Positions 35,912 to 44,732 of a DNA stretch of 64,000 nucleotides are shown in pieces. The first letter of the stretch is position 1; each line of letters starts with the position of its first letter. The stretch covers positions 1 through 64,000 of the forward strand of contig CAWAJB010000003.1 of the NCBI GenBank assembly GCA_963782185.1. The letters are read 5' to 3'. The notes under the pieces were generated by a model. That model was not told the DNA's origin, ran no database searches, and was given only the letters and a program-made list of their open reading frames with translations. The translations under genes and the position numbers were made by a program. This DNA comes from RYN-230 sp963782185 (GTDB taxonomy: Bacteria; Actinomycetota; Actinomycetes; Streptosporangiales; Streptosporangiaceae).

Positions 35912-36784
35912 ATGCAGCCAGAGCCGCCAGCAGGTGGTTCCCCGGTGGACGGGCCCGCCTCCGACGAGCCGCCGCCGCCGCGCCCGGTCGGCAGCAACCG
36001 CATGTTCCGCCCGCCCCACCCCGGCCGGGTCCGCAGTCCGGTCTGGTACGCGCTGGTGCACCAGGCCGAGCGCGCCGAGCACGAGGCCGTGGGTGACGTC
36101 CAGAGGGTCGTGCCCGCCTGGCGGCGCAGCACCCGGGGCGAGCACCGCTGGCCGGTCACGATCAGCGTGATCATCGCGATCGTCCTGCAGCGGCTGCTGC
36201 CCGGCCAGCTGGCCCTGCGCCCGCTGCCGGCCTGGCTGCTGCCCATCATGGAGGGCGGCGTGCTGGTCGCCCTGGCCATCGCCAACCCGGTGCGCATCGA
36301 GCGGCGGGGAGTGTTCGCGCGCTGGGTCAGCATCGCGCTGATCCTCCTGATCACCGCGGCCAACGCGGCGTCCGCGGTCCTGCTCATCCGGGAGATCATC
36401 ATGGGCGGCGCCGAAACCAGCGCCGCGGGACCGCTGCTGGCCTCCGGCGCGGCCATCTGGGCCACCAACGTGATCGCGTTCGCCCTCTGGTACTGGGAGT
36501 TCGACCGGGGCGGCCCGGTGCACCGCGCCCACGGCACCTTCCAGTACCTGGACTTCCTGTTCCCGCAGATGACGATCGAGCACCTGATCGCACCCGACTG
36601 GGAGCCGCGGTTCGTGGACTACCTGTACACGTCGTTCACGAACGCCACCGCGTTCAGCCCGACCGACGTCATGCCGCTGGCGCGCTGGGCCAAGCTGACC
36701 ATGCTGGTCCAGTCGGCGGTGTCGCTCTCGCTGGGCGCGCTGGTCATCGCCCGTGCGGTGAACATCCTGCCGATACACCACTGA
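35912..36784 (+). CDS. Membrane protein, DUF1345-like
   Basis: A 290-aa protein is predicted from ATG 35912 (MQPEPPAGG) after a disordered N-terminus. Four or five helices follow, with the conserved C-terminal block ALWYWEFDRGG, FLFPQM, DYLYTSFTNATAFSPTD and MPLARWAK typical of a widespread DUF1345-related family. The function is unknown. The frame is open far upstream, but that part is the mirror of the oppositely oriented dehydrogenase. Confidence 0.8.
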   Translation: MQPEPPAGGSPVDGPASDEPPPPRPVGSNRMFRPPHPGRVRSPVWYALVHQAERAEHEAVGDVQRVVPAWRRSTRGEHRWPVTISVIIAIVLQRLLPGQLALRPLPAWLLPIMEGGVLVALAIANPVRIERRGVFARWVSIALILLITAANAASAVLLIREIIMGGAETSAAGPLLASGAAIWATNVIAFALWYWEFDRGGPVHRAHGTFQYLDFLFPQMTIEHLIAPDWEPRFVDYLYTSFTNATAFSPTDVMPLARWAKLTMLVQSAVSLSLGALVIARAVNILPIHH

Positions 36785-36845
36785 CCAGTCCCGGGATCCT
36801 GCCCTGTCCCTGTTCCCCATGGCGATCCCGGTTACCAACCGGTAC

Positions 36846-36870
36846 TATAGAGTTTGTTACTCGTCGGTAG
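36846..36870 (+). promoter_or_regulatory. Probable promoter and operator of the acyl-CoA dehydrogenase gene
   Basis: A TATAGA -10-like hexamer (36846-36851) is followed by TTACTCGTCGGTAG (36857-36870), an imperfect dyad overlapping the expected transcript start, about 40 bp before the ATG. A TetR-type fatty-acid or CoA-ester regulator is a plausible binder; this is inference. Confidence 0.4.
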
Positions 36871-36910
36871 CAGTCTGGAACCACCGGAACTGCTGAGGAA
36901 TAGGGGCGGC

Positions 36911-38749
36911 ATGGGGCACTACAAGAGCAACCTGCGCGACATCGAGTTCAACCTGTTCGAGATGCTGCGCCGCCAGGACCTGCTCGGCCGTGATCCCTAT
37001 CCTGACCTCGACGAGGAGACCGCCCGCGGCATCCTCGACGAGGTGAACCGGCTGGCCACCGGCCCGATCGCCGAGTCCTTCGCGGACGCCGACCGGAACC
37101 CCCCGGTGTTCGACCCGGACACCGCGTCGGTGCGGATGCCGGAGGGCTTCAAGAAGTCGTTCGCCGCGTTCATGGACGCCGAGTGGTTCCGCCTCGACCT
37201 CCCGGCCGAGCTGGGCGGGATCGCCGCGCCGCGGACCCTGGCCTGGTCCGTGGCCGAGCTCATCCTGGGCGCCAACCCCGCGGTCTGGATGTACTCCGGC
37301 GGCCCCAACTTCGCCCAGGTGCTGTGGGCCATCGGCACCCCGGAGCAGCAGCGGTTCGCCCAGCAGGCCATCGACCGCAAGTGGGGCAGCACGATGGTGC
37401 TGACCGAGCCGGAAGCCGGCTCGGACGTGGGGGCCGGCCGGACCAGGGCCATCGAGCAGCCCGACGGCACCTGGCACATCGAGGGCGTCAAGCGGTTCAT
37501 CACCAGCGCCGAGCACGACATGGCCGAGAACATCTTCCACCTGGTGCTCGCCCGCCCCGAGGGGGCCGGGCCCGGCACCAAGGGCCTGTCCATGTTCCTG
37601 GTGCCCAAGTACCTGGTCGGCCTCGACGGCGAGCTCGGCGAGCGCAACGGCGTCCGGGTCACCGGGGTCGAGCACAAGATGGGCCTGAAGGCCTCCACCA
37701 CCTGCGAGCTGACGTTCGGCGGGGACCGCCCGGCGGTCGGCACCCTGGTCGGCGGCGTGCACGACGGCATCCGGCAGATGTTCCTGATCATCGAGCACGC
37801 CCGGATGATGGTCGGCACCAAGGCCATCGCCACCTTGTCCACCGGCTACCTGAACGCGCTGGAGTACGCCCGGCAGCGGATCCAGGGCGCGGACATGACC
37901 CAGATGACGGACAAGGCCGCGCCGCGGGTCACGATCATCCACCACCCCGACGTCCGCCGGATGCTGATGATGCAGAAGGCGTACGCCGAGGGCATGCGCG
38001 CGCTGATGCTGTACACCGCCTCCTGGCAGGACGCGGTGCAGATCGCGAAGGCCGGGGGCGAGGCGGGGCCCGGCACCCCGGGTGACCTGGCCGTGCGCGT
38101 GAACGACCTGCTGCTGCCCATCGTCAAGGGCGTCGGGTCCGAGCGTGCCTACGAGCTGCTCACGCTGTCCCTGCAGACCTACGGCGGCTCGGGCTTCATC
38201 CAGGACTTCCCGGTCGAGCAGTACATCCGGGACGCCAAGATCGACAGCCTGTACGAGGGCACCACCGCGATCCAGGGCATGGACCTGTTCTTCCGCAAGA
38301 CCCTGCGCGACCAGGGGGTCGCCCTGGGGGCCGTGCTGAGCGAGATCAAGGAGTTCGCGGCCGGCGAGGCCGGGAACGGGCGCCTGAAGACCGAGCGCGC
38401 CGCCCTGTCCGCCGCGGTCGCCGACGTCGAGGCCATGGTCGCGGCGATGTCCGGGTACGCGCTCGCCTCGCTGGAACAGCCCGCCGAGGTCTACAAGGCC
38501 GGGCTGAACAGCACCCGGCTGCTGATGGCCCTGGGTGACCTGCTCATCGGCTGGCTGCTCGCCCGGCAGGCCGAGGTCGCGATCCGCGCCCTGGACGAGG
38601 GTGCGGGCCGCGACCAGGCCTTCTACCAGGGCAAGGTGGCCACGGCGCGGTTCTTCGCCGAGACCGTCCTGCCCCGGCTGGCGGTGGAGCGCCAGCTCGC
38701 CGAGTCCACCACGCTGGACCTCATGGAACTCCCCGAGGAAGCCTTCTAA
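36911..38749 (+). CDS. Acyl-CoA dehydrogenase with C-terminal extension (FadE5-type)
   Basis: This 612-aa enzyme begins MGHYKSNLRDIEFNLFEML at ATG 36911. It has FAD/substrate blocks MVLTEPEAGSDVGAGRT and VKRFITSAEHD, SMFLVPKYLVG and the C-terminal catalytic region YGGSGFIQDFPVEQYIRDAKI (Glu of SLYEGTTAIQ), then an extra alpha domain from about 480. This longer class acts on long-chain or 3-methylthiopropanoyl-type CoA esters. It is convergent with the Dabb gene (4-base overlap). Confidence 0.92.
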   Translation: MGHYKSNLRDIEFNLFEMLRRQDLLGRDPYPDLDEETARGILDEVNRLATGPIAESFADADRNPPVFDPDTASVRMPEGFKKSFAAFMDAEWFRLDLPAELGGIAAPRTLAWSVAELILGANPAVWMYSGGPNFAQVLWAIGTPEQQRFAQQAIDRKWGSTMVLTEPEAGSDVGAGRTRAIEQPDGTWHIEGVKRFITSAEHDMAENIFHLVLARPEGAGPGTKGLSMFLVPKYLVGLDGELGERNGVRVTGVEHKMGLKASTTCELTFGGDRPAVGTLVGGVHDGIRQMFLIIEHARMMVGTKAIATLSTGYLNALEYARQRIQGADMTQMTDKAAPRVTIIHHPDVRRMLMMQKAYAEGMRALMLYTASWQDAVQIAKAGGEAGPGTPGDLAVRVNDLLLPIVKGVGSERAYELLTLSLQTYGGSGFIQDFPVEQYIRDAKIDSLYEGTTAIQGMDLFFRKTLRDQGVALGAVLSEIKEFAAGEAGNGRLKTERAALSAAVADVEAMVAAMSGYALASLEQPAEVYKAGLNSTRLLMALGDLLIGWLLARQAEVAIRALDEGAGRDQAFYQGKVATARFFAETVLPRLAVERQLAESTTLDLMELPEEAF

Positions 38750-39039
38750 AGGGAGTACTGCACGGCCGCGCGCTGGTCGACGATCGGCGTCACGTACTTA
38801 CCGATGATGTCCCGGTGCACCGGATGGTCCCGGTACACCAGGTAGTCCTCCACGCTGTCGAAGTCCGCGACCACCGCGAACTGGTAGTTGCCCGGGTTCA
38901 TCTCCGCGTCCCGGCCCACGTCGTAGGCCTTGATCTGCCCGATGGTGCCCGGCAGCGTGCGCAGCTGCCGGGCCAGTTCCCGCGTCTGTTCCTGGGTGGT
39001 TCCCGCGGTGAACGTGAACAGCACAACGTGCCGGAACAT
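38746..39039 (-). CDS. Dabb (stress-responsive alpha/beta barrel) domain protein
   Basis: This 97-aa protein begins MFRHVVLFTFTAGTT and has YQFAVVADFDSVEDYLVYRDHPVH, the Dabb signature. It is a dimeric ferredoxin-like fold of unspecified function. Its stop overlaps the stop of the acyl-CoA dehydrogenase. It lies 15 bp after E2 in position but reads in the same direction as the E1-E2 operon and could be its last gene. Confidence 0.88.
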   Translation of the reverse strand: MFRHVVLFTFTAGTTQEQTRELARQLRTLPGTIGQIKAYDVGRDAEMNPGNYQFAVVADFDSVEDYLVYRDHPVHRDIIGKYVTPIVDQRAAVQYSL

Positions 39040-39054
39040 CCGTGATCCTTCCGG

Positions 39055-40554
39055 TTAGCCCCACGCCAGCATGCGCAGGGGATCGTGGAGCATCGCCCCG
39101 ATGTCGCGCAGCACCGCCGAGCCCAGGTCGCCGTCGACGATCCGGTGGTCGAACGAGAGCGACAGGGTCGTCACCTTGCGCACCGCGAGCTGGCCGTCCA
39201 CCACCCACGGCGCGTCCTTGATCTGCCCGAAGGCCAGGATGGCCGCTTCCGGCGGGGTGATGATCGGGGTTCCCGCGTCCACCCCGAACACGCCCACGTT
39301 GGTGATGGTGATCGTCCCGCCGGTCAGGTCGGCCGGTGAGGCCTGGCCCGCCCGGGCCGTGTCGGCCAGGCCGGCCAGCGCCCGGGCCAGCGCGGGCAGG
39401 CTCATCGCGTGCGCGTCCTTGATGGTGGGCACGATCAGCCCGCGGTCGGTGGCCGCGGCGATGCCCAGGTTCACGTAGTGCTTGACCACGATCTCCTGCG
39501 CGTCCTCGTCCCAGGTCGAGTTGATCATCGGGTGCCGCGCGACGGCGGTCAGCAGCGCCCGGGCCACCAGCAGCAGCGGCGACACCCGGACCCCGGCGAA
39601 CTCCGGCAGGTCCCGCAGCCGCAGCGCCGCCTCGACCGTGGCCTCCACGTCGACCTGCAGGAACTCCGTGACGTGCGGGGCCTGCCGCGCGCTCGCGGCT
39701 ACCGCGGCCGCGGTGTGCTTGCGCACGCCCCGGATGGGAATCCGCTCTTCCCTGGCCTCCGCCAGGACGGCCGGCGCGGCCGCCCGGGCCGGCCCGCCGG
39801 CCGCCCGCTGCACGTCGTCCCGGGTGATGGACCCGCCCGGCCCGCTGCCGGCCAGCCCGGCCAGGTCCACGCCCAGCTCCCGGGCCAGCTTGCGCACCGG
39901 GGGCTTCGCCAGCACGCTCGCGTGGCCGCCCGCCGCACCGTTGTCTGTGGCGGGCGCAGTCTCCGCAACGGAACTGTTCCCGGCCGGTGCCTTGCGGGCC
40001 CGCCGGGTGGTCGCGCCGGCTTTGACGCCGTAGCCGACCAGCACGGCCTGCCGTTCCTCGGCGGGCGGGACCGGCGGGATCAGGTCCTCAGACGAGGGAC
40101 GCGGCCCGGCGGCGGCGATGGCGGCCGGGTCGGCGGGCGGCGCGGCGGGAACGGCGGCCGGCGCGGGGGGAACGGCGGGCGGCGCGGGGGGAACGGCGGG
40201 CGGCGCGGGGGGAACGGCCGCCGGGGCGGCGGCCGGGGGAACGGCGGGCGCCGGCCTCCCCGGCTGCGGCGCGGCGCCGGGCACGTCCACCGCGATGATC
40301 GGCGTGCCCACGTCGACGGTCTGGCCCTCGGGCACCAGCAGCGCGGCCACCACGCCCGCGTACGGGCTGGGCAGCTCGACCACGGCCTTGGCCGTCTCGA
40401 TGTCCACGATGATCTGGTTCACGGTCACGGTGTCGCCCGGCTTGACCCGCCAGGTGACGATGTCCGCCTCGGTCAGCCCCTCGCCCACGTCGGGGAGCCG
40501 GAACTCCCGGCGCTGCCCGGCCCCGGATTCGGCGGTTACAGATTCGGTCATCAT
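39055..40554 (-). CDS. Dihydrolipoamide acyltransferase (E2) of a 2-oxoacid dehydrogenase complex
   Basis: This 499-aa E2 has an N-terminal lipoyl domain with lipoylated K56 in DIETAKAVVE, an Ala-Pro repeat linker (about 97-145), an E1/E3-binding domain (ASVLAKPPVRKLARELGVDL) and a catalytic domain with SFDHRIVDG (H470, D474). Start ATG 40554 follows AAAGGGGG; the next codon is also ATG. It is 10 bp behind E1beta. A single lipoyl domain and the neighbours suggest the branched-chain complex, but pyruvate is possible. Confidence 0.93.
   Translation of the reverse strand: MMTESVTAESGAGQRREFRLPDVGEGLTEADIVTWRVKPGDTVTVNQIIVDIETAKAVVELPSPYAGVVAALLVPEGQTVDVGTPIIAVDVPGAAPQPGRPAPAVPPAAAPAAVPPAPPAVPPAPPAVPPAPAAVPAAPPADPAAIAAAGPRPSSEDLIPPVPPAEERQAVLVGYGVKAGATTRRARKAPAGNSSVAETAPATDNGAAGGHASVLAKPPVRKLARELGVDLAGLAGSGPGGSITRDDVQRAAGGPARAAAPAVLAEAREERIPIRGVRKHTAAAVAASARQAPHVTEFLQVDVEATVEAALRLRDLPEFAGVRVSPLLLVARALLTAVARHPMINSTWDEDAQEIVVKHYVNLGIAAATDRGLIVPTIKDAHAMSLPALARALAGLADTARAGQASPADLTGGTITITNVGVFGVDAGTPIITPPEAAILAFGQIKDAPWVVDGQLAVRKVTTLSLSFDHRIVDGDLGSAVLRDIGAMLHDPLRMLAWG
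40138..40245 (-). repeat. Repeat in the E2 linker
   Basis: About four 21-bp units of GGGGGAACGGCGGGCGGCGCG encode the flexible PPAPPAV linker between lipoyl and binding domains. Confidence 0.8.
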
Positions 40555-40564
40555 CAGCCCCCTT

Positions 40565-41548
40565 TCAGACGGTGAAGGTGCGGTCCACGGAGTCCAGCAC
40601 GCGGTCCAGGTCGGGCAGGTAGTGGTCCTCCAGCCGCGACGGCGGGTACGGGGCGGAGAAGCCGCCCACCCGCAGCACCGGTGATTCCAGCTGGTAGAAG
40701 CACTCCTGGGTGATCCGGGCCGCGAGCTCCGCGCCCAGCCCGCCGGTGACCGGGGCCTCGTGGGCCACCACGCACCGGCCGGTGCGCCGCACCGACCCGC
40801 AGATGGTCTCCATGTCCAGCGGGGACAGCGAGCGCAGGTCGACGACCTCGATCGAGCGGCCCTCGGCCCGGGCGGCCACGGCCGACTCCACGCAGGTCCG
40901 GACCATCGGGCCATAACACAGCAGGGTCACGTCGGTACCGTCCAGCACGACCCTGGATCGGTCCAGCGGCAGCCCGCCGGCCAGGTCGGCGGCCAGGTCC
41001 ACCTCGGCCTTGTCCCAGTAGCGGCGCTTCGGCTCGAAGAAGATGACCGGGTCGTCGCAGCTGATCGACTGCTGGATCATCGCGTAGGCGTCGGTGGAGT
41101 TGGCGCACGCCACCACGCGCAGCCCGCCGATGTGCGCGAACAGCGCCTCCGGGGACTCGCTGTGATGCTCCACCGCGCCGATCCCGCCGCCGCACGGGAT
41201 CCGGATCGTGACGGGCATGGTCACGTGGCCCAGCGAGCGCAGCCGCATCTTGGCCAACTGGCTGACGATCTGGTCGAAGGCCGGGAACACGAACCCGTCG
41301 AACTGGATCTCGCAGACCGGCCGGTAGCCGCGCAGCGCCAGCCCGATCGCGGTGCCGACGATGCCGGACTCGGCGAGCGGCGTGTCCGTCACCCGGTCCT
41401 CGCCGAAGTCCTTCTGCAGGCCGTCGGTGACCCGGAACACGCCGCCGAGCTTGCCCACGTCCTCGCCCATCACGAGCACGCGGGGGTCGTCCTCGAGGGC
41501 CTTGCGCAGGCCGGCGTTGAGCGCCTTGGACAGCGTCATGACCGTCAT
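40565..41548 (-). CDS. 2-oxoacid dehydrogenase E1 beta subunit
   Basis: A 327-aa transketolase-like subunit starts at ATG 41548, overlapping the E1alpha stop by ATGA. Blocks include MGEDVGKLGGVFRVT, DTPLAESGIVGTAIG, FDGFVFPAFDQIVSQ and HHSESPEA. It pairs with E1alpha in thiamine-diphosphate-dependent decarboxylation. The frame is open upstream but that part mirrors E1alpha. Confidence 0.94.
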   Translation of the reverse strand: MTVMTLSKALNAGLRKALEDDPRVLVMGEDVGKLGGVFRVTDGLQKDFGEDRVTDTPLAESGIVGTAIGLALRGYRPVCEIQFDGFVFPAFDQIVSQLAKMRLRSLGHVTMPVTIRIPCGGGIGAVEHHSESPEALFAHIGGLRVVACANSTDAYAMIQQSISCDDPVIFFEPKRRYWDKAEVDLAADLAGGLPLDRSRVVLDGTDVTLLCYGPMVRTCVESAVAARAEGRSIEVVDLRSLSPLDMETICGSVRRTGRCVVAHEAPVTGGLGAELAARITQECFYQLESPVLRVGGFSAPYPPSRLEDHYLPDLDRVLDSVDRTFTV

Positions 41549-42699
41549 CGGGACTCCTCCCCGGCGAACGAGTCGAGGTAGGCCGCGTACTGCTCGCGCT
41601 CCGCGTCCAGCAGCGGGTTCGGCCCGGCGTAGACGTTCTCGAAAATAGCCAGCGGCTGCGGGTCCGGCATCTCCAGGCAGGCCGCGCGGACCCGGTGGCC
41701 CAGCTCGTCCGCCTCGGCGTCCACCGCCTCCAGGAACGCTGTGTCGGCGCCGCCGGTGCGTACAAGGTACGCCTTGACCCGCTCGATCGGGTCCTTCAGC
41801 TTCCACGCCTCCAGCTCGCTGGCCAGCCGGTACCGGGTCGGGTCGTCGGTCGTGGTGTGGGCGCCCATCCGGTAGGTGTACGCCTCGATGAGCGTGGGGC
41901 CCTGGCCTTCCCGGGCCGCCTGCATGGCCTTCCTGGTCACCGCCAGGCAGGCCAGCACGTCGTTGCCGTCTACCCGCAGGCCGGGGAAGCCGAACCCCCT
42001 GGCCCGCTGGTAGAGCGGGATGCGGCTCTGCCGCTCGAGCGGCTCGGAGATGGCCCACTGGTTGTTCTGGCAGAAGAACACGACCGGCGCGTTGAACACC
42101 GAGGCCCAGATGAACGCCTCGTTCACGTCGCCCTGGCTGGTCGCGCCGTCACCGAAGTAGACGATGACCGCCTCGCCGTCCTCGCCGACCGCGCCGTCGC
42201 GCTGGATGCCCATCGCGTACCCGGTGGCGTGCAGCGTCTGCGCGCCGATCACGATCGTGTACAGGTGGAACCGGTGCTCGGCCGGGTCCCAGCCGCCGTG
42301 GCTGACCCCGCGGAACAGCTCCAGCAGCCGGCTCGGGTCCAGCCCGCGGCACCAGGCCACGCCGTGCTCGCGGTAGGTGGGGAAGGCCATGTCCCGCGGC
42401 CCGAGCGCCCGGCCCGAGCCCACCTGGGCGGCTTCCTGCCCGAGCAGCGAGGCCCAGATCCCGAGCTCGCCCTGCCGCTGCAGGGCGATGGCCTCGGTGT
42501 CGATCCGGCGGACCAGGACCAGGTCCCGGTAGAGGTCCTTCACGTCGTCGGTGGTGAGCTCCAGCGGGTAGTCCGGATGCTCGACCCGCTCACCCTCGGG
42601 GGTGAGCAGCTGGATGGTTTCGGTGCGCGGCCCGAGTGGCCGGTCCAGGCCTCCCGGGCTTCCCGGTGCGGTGACCGCACCGTCGGCGTCGACGGTCAC
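41545..42699 (-). CDS. 2-oxoacid dehydrogenase E1 alpha subunit
   Basis: A 384-aa subunit has the thiamine-diphosphate motif GDGATSQGD through FFCQNNQ and the phospho-loop region YRMGAHTTTDDPTRY. GTG 42699 is chosen because GAGGGAG lies upstream; the open frame extends to ATG 42738 but that stretch runs into the upstream direct repeats. It is the first gene of E1alpha-E1beta-E2. HTTTDDPTRY and the length favour a branched-chain-type E1. Confidence 0.93.
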   Translation of the reverse strand: MTVDADGAVTAPGSPGGLDRPLGPRTETIQLLTPEGERVEHPDYPLELTTDDVKDLYRDLVLVRRIDTEAIALQRQGELGIWASLLGQEAAQVGSGRALGPRDMAFPTYREHGVAWCRGLDPSRLLELFRGVSHGGWDPAEHRFHLYTIVIGAQTLHATGYAMGIQRDGAVGEDGEAVIVYFGDGATSQGDVNEAFIWASVFNAPVVFFCQNNQWAISEPLERQSRIPLYQRARGFGFPGLRVDGNDVLACLAVTRKAMQAAREGQGPTLIEAYTYRMGAHTTTDDPTRYRLASELEAWKLKDPIERVKAYLVRTGGADTAFLEAVDAEADELGHRVRAACLEMPDPQPLAIFENVYAGPNPLLDAEREQYAAYLDSFAGEESR

Positions 42700-42712
42700 G
42701 TGCCACTCCCTC

Positions 42713-42779
42713 TGGTGGTGGGGTTCACGGGTCCCCATGGTGGTGGGGGTTCACGATGCCCCATGGTGGTGGGGTTCAC
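42713..42779 (-). promoter_or_regulatory. Three direct repeats upstream of the E1alpha gene
   Basis: TGGTGGTGGGGTTCAC occurs at 42713-42728, 42738-42754 (one extra G) and 42764-42779, at 25-26 bp spacing, immediately upstream of the E1alpha ribosome site. Regular phasing in a leader or promoter suggests operators for a dedicated regulator. Confidence 0.55.
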
Positions 42780-42866
42780 TAGGTCATCGTGGCAGACGAG
42801 GCTCTGTCCGGGGAAACCCCGGTACTGCTCAGCACCAACCCAGACTTACCGGAGAGGCGGGAACCA

Positions 42867-43109
42867 GTGGCCCGAATCGTCGTCGATGTGATGCTCCGCA
42901 AGGAGATCCACGATCCGCAGGGGGAGGCGATCGCCAGCGCGGCGCACCGGCTCGGCTTCGGGCAGGTGCTCGGAGTCCGGCAGGGCAAGCGGTTCGAGGT
43001 GGAACTCAGCGGGCCCGCGGACGAGTCCGCGCTGGCCCGGGTGGCCGAGCTGGCCGGCGAACTCCTGGCCAACCCGGTGATCGAGGAGTTCACGGTGCAC
43101 GACAGCTGA
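42867..43109 (+). CDS. purS: FGAM synthase subunit PurS
   Basis: An 80-aa protein starts at GTG 42867 behind GGAGAGG. VARIVVDVMLRKEIHDPQGE and LGFGQVLGVRQGKRFEVEL are the PurS hallmarks. PurS is the small bridging subunit that links PurQ and PurL in formylglycinamidine synthesis. The frame is open 78 bases upstream, but the family length and ribosome site fix this start. Confidence 0.95.
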   Translation: MARIVVDVMLRKEIHDPQGEAIASAAHRLGFGQVLGVRQGKRFEVELSGPADESALARVAELAGELLANPVIEEFTVHDS

Positions 43110-43226
43110 CCTGCGGGCCGGCTGGCCAGTCAACCAGATGCCTGAGCCCAGCCACATAACACCAAGAGTTCACGATTATCCGTGCCAGGGCCGGGAAAGG
43201 TCACAAGTGGCCAGCACCAACACAGG

Positions 43227-43861
43227 ATGAGGGACCTGAAGGGGCGGATGCGGGCTCACATGAGACGCGCCGAGGAGTCGATTGTGGACGTTGAGTTCTG
43301 CCTGGTGTTTCCGCATGAAGCGCTCAGCGTGCCCGTCATGCGCAGGGTCTTGGGCGACACACTACGCCGGCTCGGGGCCGATGAGGAAGGGGTCAGTGAC
43401 CTCCTCCTCGCGGTGACCGAGGCCTGCACGAACGTGCTCAAGCACGGGGAACCCGGTCCGCGCTACGAGGTCGTGGCCCGGATCGGCCAGCGTGGCTGCC
43501 TGATCCAGGTGCTGAACGACGAGCGCGGCCCCGACTCACTCCTGGTGCCGGCCCCCGCCGGCCCATGTGGGACGCCGTGCACGCCCCCGGCCGCTTCCGC
43601 CGCCGCAGCGGCACCGCCGCGGCCCGGCGGGCCATGCGCTCCGGCGGGCGGTGGCGCCCGGCCGGGCCGCCGCTGACCGAGGACCAGATGATCGCCCTGC
43701 TGCCGGAGTCCGGCCGGGGGCTGGCCATCATGCGGGCCTGCGTGGACGATGTGACGCTGAGCAGCGGGCCCGGGATGGGCACCGTGGTCTCGCTGGAGAA
43801 GCGGATGGCGTGGCGGGATGACGCGCCCATGCTGGAGGGCCAGCTCCGGAACGCAGGCTGA
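43227..43861 (+). pseudogene. ATP-binding (HATPase_c, anti-sigma-like) protein, frameshifted
   Basis: Frame one gives a RsbW/SpoIIAB-like kinase half with N-box LLAVTEACTNVLKHGE, ending near GCLIQVLNDERGPD. The C-terminal half (ESGRGLAIMRACVDDVTL, then GMGTVVSLEKR, the G-boxes) continues in another frame from about 43550. A one-base loss or two-base gain near 43535-43565, in a run of C, separates them. Start ATG 43227 is approximate. It sits between purS and purQ. Confidence 0.75.
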
Positions 43862-43934
43862 GCCAGCACCGGGCCTGGCACGGTAACCTGCATGGCAGGA
43901 CCATGCCCCGCTCTCCCCGCTGCGAGGACGCCTC

Positions 43935-44612
43935 ATGACAGCCCGCGTGGGCGTCATCACCTTCCCTGGATCGCTGGATGACGCCGATGCCGCGCGCGCC
44001 GTGGCCCGGGCCGGCGCCGAGCCGGTCCCGCTCTGGCACGGCGATCACGATCTGCGCGGCCTGGCCGCCGTCGTCCTGCCCGGTGGCTTCTCCTACGGCG
44101 ACTACCTGCGCTGCGGGGCCATCGCCCGGTTCGCGCCGGTGATGGGCGAGCTCATCCCGGCCGCCCGGGCCGGGCTGCCCGTCCTGGGCATCTGCAACGG
44201 TTTCCAGATCCTCTGCGAGGCGCACCTGCTGCCCGGCGCGCTGACCCGGAACGCGGGCCTGCGGTTCATCGACCGGGTCGTCCGGGTGCGCATCGAGGAC
44301 ATCCGCACCCCGTGGACCGCGGACTACGCCCAGGATCAGGAGATCAGCGTGGTGCTGAAGAGCGGCGAGGGGGCTTACGTGGCCGATCCCGCCACGCTGT
44401 GCAGGCTGACCGCGGCCGGCCAGGTCGTCGCGCGGTATGCGGGGGGCAACCCGAATGGATCCGTTGGGGATATTGCGGGCGTTCGCAACGAAGCCGGCAA
44501 CGTGGTGGGGCTGATGCCGCACCCGGAGCACGCGATCGACGCGCTCACCGGGCCGGGCACCGACGGTCTCGGCTTCTTCACCTCCGTGCTCCGTGAGATG
44601 GCCGGCCAGTGA
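43935..44612 (+). CDS. purQ: FGAM synthase glutaminase subunit PurQ
   Basis: This 225-aa class I amidotransferase has nucleophile C87 in GICNGFQ and H196/E198 in MPHPEH. FPGSLDDADAA and GGFSYGDYLRCG are typical of PurQ. It supplies ammonia to PurL in step four of purine synthesis. Start ATG 43935. Confidence 0.97.
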   Translation: MTARVGVITFPGSLDDADAARAVARAGAEPVPLWHGDHDLRGLAAVVLPGGFSYGDYLRCGAIARFAPVMGELIPAARAGLPVLGICNGFQILCEAHLLPGALTRNAGLRFIDRVVRVRIEDIRTPWTADYAQDQEISVVLKSGEGAYVADPATLCRLTAAGQVVARYAGGNPNGSVGDIAGVRNEAGNVVGLMPHPEHAIDALTGPGTDGLGFFTSVLREMAGQ

Positions 44613-44732
44613 GCGCCGCCCGGTACCGGCTCGCGAGGGTGGGCCGTCAGGCCCGGCCGAGCGGTCGGTGGGGTTTTTCTCGCCGGGCGGCGCGAGCATC
44701 TCGGGAGGCGCAGTGAGCGCCTGGGAGGCCCG

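Noticed and set aside
42713..42779. Possible CRISPR array
   Set aside because: Only three units with 9-10 base gaps and no cas genes; better explained as operator repeats.
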